The notes under the pieces were generated by a model. The model was not told the DNA's origin, made no database searches, and saw only the letters and a list, made by a program, of their open reading frames with translations. Positions 59,008 through 64,000 of a DNA stretch of 64,000 nucleotides are shown here, one piece after another. A program made the position numbers and the translations under genes. Source of the stretch: Diphasiastrum complanatum (taxonomy: Eukaryota; Streptophyta; Lycopodiopsida; Lycopodiales; Lycopodiaceae); assembly GCA_029204225.1 (NCBI GenBank), contig CM055098.1, positions 6,049,746 to 6,113,745 of the forward strand. Direction: 5' to 3'. Position 1 is the stretch's first letter, and each line of letters opens with the position of its first letter.

Positions 59008-59666
59008 TCAGACTCCAGATCTGAAACTTCACTTAAGACCTAGCTTATCCCGTGCGCAGCAATCAGCAATGTCGATCCCTGGCGATTTCCCTGCATGTAT
59101 AAACATCAGAGCACACAATACATGGTGGAGCTGGCTGCCTTGTCTCCTTCCAACCTTTGCTGCATAGATTATGATGAGGAATGCCTCTCTTTAGGCTCAC
59201 TTATGCACAATCCTCAAGCACCCCTTAACCCTGACCTTTCCTAACACATGGCCAATTACCTGCACAATACACACTTGCCACTTGGCAGTACCCTGACACA
59301 GGCAAGTGAGTAGGCTGACATGTGTCACTCATACATGGGACCAAGTGTCTCAGTGAGCATGTGACACGTTTCATGTTTGACCGGTCAACCTTGACATGTT
59401 TCACTCATTCACTGGACCAAGTGTCCCAATGAGCATATGACACGTGTCTCGTTGACTAGTCAACTCTCCTACATTTTAGGAGGTCAGTCCAGCCACTCCT
59501 AATAAATGACCCAATACCCCATTCCAAAGCTAAGCAGGACTCTCTTAGGTCCAATGCCAACTAATTACAGTTTATTTACAATTTACTTACAAAAGTCACC
59601 ACAGGCCGATGATTTAGCCATTTCAGGAACTGTAAATAACCGGGGCAGGGAGTAAAGGCTCTAACA
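59008..59666 (-). repeat. 5' LTR of outer gypsy element
   Basis: Uninterrupted sister of 52886-55662, with a ~36-bp extra segment near 59160-59200. It preserves the empty target site of the nested element. Confidence 0.9.
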
Positions 59667-60366
59667 GGTAGAATAATGAGATTAGAACTGTGCCTATCCC
59701 AAAGCATGTAATCTCCTGGATTCCGCGTCTAAACTCACTGCAGACTAAAGTATGGTACCATATAGCTTCACGAGAACATGCCCAATCATGATGGTGCGGT
59801 AGTTACTAGAAATCATGGGGTCACCATTTTTATGGATAGGGTGGATGATGTTGGCTCACCAGGATGATGGGAAGCTAGAGACAACAGTGGAGTTGAGGAG
59901 AGTGGCTAATGTGTGAGCAATGAGGTCGGCATCATGGGTTAAGAGTTCGGATTCAAGGTCTTCGATGTCTCTCCCCTTATGGACTTCATTCTCTTGATGG
60001 CCGCAAGTACCATGTCAGAGGTGAACTCAGAAGGTATGGGAGAGATAGGGATGGGTGAGTCAGTGGGTATAGTATATACTATATAGGCAGGTGGGGTGGA
60101 GCACGAGGGATAAACTCACGCCAAAAGGAAGAATTGAAGAGAAGGTCAACAAGACGTTTTCCTTCAGAGTCATCATAGGCACGCTTTATATAGCAGAGTG
60201 TACGATGGTAAGAATGTCGGGAGGAACGGAGAAGGTGAGGAGCATGAGTACGTGTGTGGGTTACAAGGTGATGAAGAGACTGACATTTGGCATCATACCA
60301 CGGGGGATGTAGAGGACGGGGTGATGAAGAATGTGTGGATTTGCCTTTATGAGGCTTGGAAGGAAA
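59667..60366 (-). pseudogene. LINE, upstream part (linker to RT start)
   Basis: Minus strand reads PPWYDAKCQSLHHLV, HAPHLLRSSRHSYHRTL, IKRAYDDSEGKRLVDLLF and SFWREFIPRAPPHLP, then in other frames FTSDMVLAAIKRMKS, SSFPSSWWANIIHPIHKNGDP and NYRTIMIGHVLVKLYG, the opening of a LINE RT. It is cut at 59667 by the gypsy insertion and continues at 52880 with NHILTLRAL. Its 5' side stops at a (TC)n tract, and no endonuclease domain was found. Confidence 0.8.

Positions 60367-60367
<1 letters not shown>

Positions 60368-60428
<61 letters not shown>
60368..60428. repeat. (GA)n microsatellite
   Basis: About 30 GA units at the 5' break of the LINE. Confidence 0.95.
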
Positions 60429-60434
<6 letters not shown>

Positions 60435-61299
60435 TTACAATAAAATGCATAGAATATCTTTTTGATTGCACATTGAGACCAGAGGTATATGGGGACTAAC
60501 CTTAAATTTGAGTCATTCACTAGGTTGATCAAGATACCTTGGAGTTGCATAAAAAAGTAGTTATGCAAGAACAGGAAATTGACAAGTTGAGGTAAGACTT
60601 CGATTTAAAAGATAGTTTCTCTAGAAATATGGAGATTGTTGTAATGAGTAATTTTAAGAACAACAAAGTAAGCTCTAGTCCTCCTTTTTTTGAGAAGACA
60701 TAGATTTGTGTAGATTGTGATGGCTTTCCATTTAGAATCATAACTTGCATGCATATGATGAAAGTTTGGCGAAATTGCAGGCAAATGTTACATGTTGTTT
60801 CAAGTGCCCAAGCACAAAATGTTCGAGAAGCCAAGATTATCGAGCTTTTCAAGAAAGTAGCTTTCTATGCTTGCACAAATACCTTCTCTTGGTTTTGTAT
60901 AAATATTTTTTCTAATTGGTTACAAGAACTTTCCTTTTCTAACTAGTGGTGTGGTGGATTATTCTTATAGGTTTATGATCTACTCTATTGCCATAGAGAA
61001 TTTTTATGCAAGAAAATGAGGATAATATATTGTTTTTTTGAGTAAAAAAATCTATTATTTTATCCAACTACAATCTCTATATAGCCTTTTCACAAGTTGT
61101 TATATATAATCATTACACTATCCATTGTTGTAAGCATTCCTCACATTAGTTGAGGATTCATTCATCTATCCACAAATGACGATTTTTGTTTTACCTTTTT
61201 TGTATAGCTTTATAATTCATTGTCTTCAACAAGCCATGCATTCTTTTTGGTGACCTATGTTGATTTTCTGAATTTAGGACAACGATTGATTGTACTAAT
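60429..61299. other. Gene-free AT-rich DNA
   Basis: Nothing recognised on either strand. Confidence 0.4.
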
Positions 61300-61447
61300 T
61301 GTTAGAAAGTGTCAAGGCTATAGCCCTTGCACAACACTCTTGGAACACAAATGGACGGGTAGCTCAGTGGTAGAGCACCCCACCTGAATGGGGCAGGTCC
61401 TAGGTGCAACGACTACACACACCAAGTGTAACAACTTTTTGGCGCCA
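61300..61447 (+). repeat. TRIM LTR in inverted orientation
   Basis: Starts TGTTAGAAAGTGTCAAGG at 61300. It has A-box TAGCTCAGTGG at 61360-61370, but its B-box is damaged (GGTGCAACGAC). It forms an inverted pair with 61448-61540. Confidence 0.85.
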
Positions 61448-61540
61448 TGTGAAAAGTTTTTACACTTGGTGTGTGTGGTCGGATTGAACCTAGGACCTCC
61501 CCCATTCTGGTGGGGTGCTCTACCATTGAGCTATCCGTCC
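61448..61540 (-). repeat. TRIM LTR, truncated
   Basis: Keeps the tRNA-like part: B-box GGTTCAATCC at 61490-61481 and A-box TAGCTCAATGG at 61533-61523. The 5' third of the LTR (minus sense) and the adjoining internal part are deleted at 61540. Confidence 0.85.
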
Positions 61541-61576
61541 GCCTAGACCACACCCACAACCATGGCTCTGATACCA

Positions 61577-61726
61577 TGTGAAAAGATTTCAAATTGGTTT
61601 GTGGTCGGGCTAGGGATTGAACCTAGGACCTCCCCCATTCCGGTGGGGTGCTCGACCATTGAGCTACCCGTCTATTTGTGTTCCTAGAGTGTTGTGCAAG
61701 GGCTATAGCCTTGACACTTTCTAACA
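61577..61726 (-). repeat. TRIM LTR
   Basis: 150 bp, ends TGTTAG/CACA. T-arm-like CTAGG-TTCAATC-CCTAG pairs perfectly. Contains the palindrome GGCTATAGCC near its start. Confidence 0.9.
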
Positions 61727-61791
61727 CTCCCCCTCAAGGCGTAGCCCCTCCGCCCACCTAGGCCACACCCACAACCATGGCTCTGATACCA
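61727..61791 (-). other. TRIM internal region: PBS to PPT, 65 bp
   Basis: Minus sense begins TGGTATCAGAGCCATGG (initiator-Met primer site) and ends in CTTGAGGGGGAG (polypurine tract). There is no room for genes. Confidence 0.9.
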
Positions 61792-61937
61792 TGTGAAAAG
61801 TTTTTACACTTGGTGTGCAGGCTAGGGATTGACCTAGGACCTCCCCCATTCCGGTGGGGTGCTCGACCATTGAGCTACCCGTCCATTTGTGTTCCTAGAG
61901 TGTTGTGCAAGGGCTATAGCCTTGACACTTTCTAACA
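61792..61937 (-). repeat. TRIM LTR
   Basis: 146 bp. The B-box has lost one T (GGTCAATCCC). Confidence 0.9.
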
Positions 61938-62002
61938 CTCCCCCTCAAGGCGTAGCCCCTCCGCCTGCCTAGGCCACACCCACAACCATGGCTCTGATAC
62001 CA
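61938..62002 (-). other. TRIM internal region, second copy
   Basis: 65 bp, nearly identical to 61727-61791. Confidence 0.9.
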
Positions 62003-62146
62003 TGTGAAAAGTTTTTACACTTGGTGTGCAGGCCGGGATTGACCTAGGACCTCCCCCATCCAGTGGGGTGCTTTACCATTGAGCTACCCGCCCATTTGTG
62101 TTCCTAGAGGTTTGTGCAAGGGCTATAGCCTTGACACTTTCTAACA
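62003..62146 (-). repeat. TRIM LTR
   Basis: 144 bp. Same B-box deletion as its left neighbour, plus changes in the anticodon-arm-like part. Confidence 0.9.
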
Positions 62147-63219
62147 ACCTAAAGATAAGAATGAGTTGTTTGAGATGAATTTTGTTTAGAGCTTGTCAGC
62201 TTGATTTAAGAAGCAACCTTCATTTAAATTCAATATGTTGGGGATGATCAACGGTCATCAGCCTTCATTTTCATTCACGTATCATGGGTGATGATTTCAG
62301 GTTCTAGATTACTTTGCACAAGCTTTTTTGATTTCTAGTCAAGTAGCTAAAGAGAAACCTTATTGGTGTCCATAGAACATTTGAAGATTTTTCAAGATAG
62401 TCAAAGAATTTCAAATGATGATATTGCTCTCCATATTTGAAAATCTCCTTCAAGGTTCGTAGGAAGAAAATAAAGGCAAGATACTGAGTTTTTGATTCAC
62501 CAAAAGCAAAGCAGGAACTGTTGTATTGAAGTTCTTTGGGCAAATGACATGTAACATGATACAATATACTTTTTGAGGTACTTATTCACCTAAGACTATC
62601 AGCTTTTATCCAGTAGACATCTTGGTAGGAGCCCCACCTCCCACCTAAGGCTTATTGCACAACACTTAGATGTATATATGAGATATCACCTACTACGGAT
62701 CCAATAACCAAGAAAATAGAGGATCTCCTTTTCCTTCGCTATTATTGATTATTATTTGCATATTGTTGAGGAGTCCCATGAACTACCTACATTATAGGAT
62801 GTAATAAATGTGAGGAGCCCCATGAATTACCTCCATTGCTTGAATTTTCTAAATCAATTAGTATTTAATTGTACTAAATTTATTCTTATCTATGTTATTG
62901 TTTATTTGGCTCATCAATTGAGCTACATTGTCTTCCAAGCTACCACAGGAAGGGACGAGTCTCTATCCAGCCTTTGGATGGTCAGGAAGCTAAAAAAGAC
63001 ACTTAGAAGGATAAAAACTAGGAGTCGGAGTGGGAGGAAAGGCGAGAACACCAAAAGGGCTAACAACAGGAAGAGATGTAGAAGAATATGCTCCAAGAGT
63101 AAAAGGAGGTTGCATAGGGGCTTAGTTATGGACTCAGCTCATTACATTCGCCGCGTCTATTTATATTTACTTTACTTTATGCATAAGCAGGCCTTGGGCC
63201 CTTTTTTATTCATTAGTGA
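62147..63219. other. Non-coding DNA with short duplication
   Basis: GAGGAG-CCCATGAA-TACCT occurs at 62766 and 62815. A purine-rich stretch (62985-63115) has a Lys/Arg-rich open frame that looks like composition, not a gene. Confidence 0.4.
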
Positions 63220-63535
63220 CACTTAGACTATATGGTTGGCCTTTGGCCTTATTATTCATTATTAGGCCATTTGGACATATTACTGGAGAGTGGGGGCCTT
63301 CTTGGAGGGCGCACTATTTTTCCTCCCAGTTGGGCCCTAGCCACTGGAAGCTTCCTTTTAGGGCTTCCTCTTTGCTGTAAATAGGGAAACTGCGTCATTT
63401 GTTATTCAGCTGATGATATTGATCTCTCTCTTTAGTCTCCTTAATCTCTCTCTTTCCTGCTTTCTAGGGTTAAGTCTTGCTTATGTGATGCTTTCATAGC
63501 TTAGCTCTAGATCAGCTGTGGCTCTATTCGTAACT
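63220..63535 (+). repeat. LTR 3' portion of an element leaving the window
   Basis: It ends in ATTCGTAAC immediately before a perfect primer site. TGTAAATAGGG near 63378 may be its TATA region. The start was not identified. Confidence 0.5.
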
Positions 63536-63547
63536 TGGTATCAGAGC
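63536..63547 (+). other. Primer-binding site, initiator-Met type
   Basis: Perfect TGGTATCAGAGC, preceded by T and followed by AC, as in many plant LTR elements. Confidence 0.88.
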
Positions 63548-64000
63548 ACTTTCCTGAGCACAATCTGGAATTTTTTTTTTTGCTGCCTTGCTTTGCTCCT
63601 CCATCGCTGTTCCTACAGCTCCATTGCCGCCTTGACAGCCCTGCTCCATCGCTGCTCCTTCCACTCCTTCCTGCCCAGCTCTCCCCCTGCTTTGCCCCCT
63701 CTCTTCCTTGCTGCCCAACGCTCCTCCTCCTTCCTTTCCATCGCTGTCCCTGCCTTCCGAATTGTCACTTTCATTCGATATTTTTTCAGTTTGCAGCCAT
63801 CTTCCACACTTATTTCCCAGCCTGTCCAACGCCCATCCTCATCCAAAAAATACCCAATTCCGTCATCATTTGCTATTCCAAACCGCCAAAATTCTTCAAT
63901 CTGTACATCGCTGCTCCAGCACTCCCGACTTGTCACTTTTGCCTTTTTTTTTCTCCGTTTCCAGCCATCTTTCACAGCTTATCAAAAGGCTGTCCAACAC
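63548..64000 (+). other. Pyrimidine-rich leader of LTR element
   Basis: Strongly C/T-rich, with a diverged duplication (CTTGTCACTTT...CAGCCATCTT-CACA...GCTGTCCAACAC at about 63763-63833 and 63928-64000). Gag would lie beyond the window. Confidence 0.5.

Larger units (their letters stand above)
52886..59666 (-). mobile_element. Ty3/gypsy element inserted in a LINE, itself interrupted
   Basis: The 3' LTR (52886-55662, holding a nested element) and 5' LTR (59008-59666) are about 660 bp each without the insertion. A perfect initiator-Met primer site (minus TGGTATCAGAGC, 59005-58994) and a polypurine tract (about 55676-55663, AGAGTGGGAAGGAA) sit in the right places. LTR starts TGTTAGAGCC. Flanks GTTAG (52881) and GGTAG (59667) are a target duplication with one change; removing one copy restores the LINE frame. 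Internal coding is badly eroded. Confidence 0.88.
61300..62146 (-). mobile_element. TRIM array with tRNA-like LTRs
   Basis: Repeated LTR-internal units without coding capacity. Minus-sense order is LTR (TGTTAGAAAG...CACA, 144-150 bp), primer site TGGTATCAGAGCC at once, 65-bp internal region, polypurine tract TTGAGGGGGAG, LTR. LTRs are 62146-62003, 61937-61792, 61726-61577 and a truncated 61540-61448. A further LTR lies in plus orientation at 61300-61447. Internal regions are 62002-61938 and 61791-61727. Each LTR holds a tRNA-like segment. Confidence 0.9.

Noticed and set aside
62810-63226. 138-codon frame with Lys/Arg-rich middle
   Set aside because: Basic segment is encoded by a purine-rich run; no recognised domain.

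Overview
The window is nuclear DNA from a land plant, most likely a flowering plant; the species cannot be named from the sequence. The evidence is GT-AG introns, plant-type Ty1/copia and Ty3/gypsy retrotransposons with initiator-Met or Asp tRNA primer sites, a plant hAT transposase with a DUF659 domain, a CACTA-type DUF4216 remnant, nuclear tRNA-Asp genes and many long (TC/GA)n tracts. Most of the sequence is decayed transposable-element DNA.

Host genes are few. One complete protein gene is recognised: a four-exon gene on the + strand (19486-26635) for EMC5/MMGT, a 106-residue two-helix subunit of the ER membrane protein complex. Its third intron is 5.65 kb and holds an antisense hAT transposase relic and copia debris. 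Three intact tRNA-Asp(GTC) genes (minus strand, 32268-33932) sit in a five-unit tandem duplication in which two further units carry eroded tRNAs. A second host gene may begin at 50858, as a 59-codon first exon with a TATA box, two G-boxes and two uORFs, but its product is unknown.

Layout. 1-4672: CACTA relic, then the 3' half of a copia element (+) ending in an 1110-bp LTR. 4673-13440: degraded, gene-poor DNA with a 266-bp repeat (two copies) and a 152-bp tandem array. 13441-18703: a minus-strand copia relic with a (TC)n tract expanded inside its RNase H frame, a truncated second copia, a 19-bp-arm hairpin and a plus-strand copia gag-pro-int relic. 19150-26635: EMC5. 29640-33945: tRNA-Asp cluster. 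35715-41688: a full-length copia element (minus), with 94% identical LTRs and a 6-bp target duplication, but with a broken reading frame. 43400-46669: gypsy gag, a leader with a 350-bp tandem repeat, and a primer site complementary to the tRNA-Asp genes at 32-34 kb. 52380-60366: a three-level nest, in which a LINE is split by a 662-bp-LTR gypsy element whose left LTR is split by a small chromodomain-integrase gypsy element. 61300-62146: a TRIM array whose ~148-bp LTRs contain a tRNA-like sequence. 63220-64000: the 3' end of an LTR, an initiator-Met primer site and the leader of another element that runs off the window.

The most unusual object is the TRIM array. It is a coding-free LTR-PBS-PPT unit with 65 bp between LTRs, iterated in tandem, and each LTR carries tRNA-like A- and B-box modules. 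It resembles in principle the 5S-bearing Cassandra elements, with tRNA in place of 5S.
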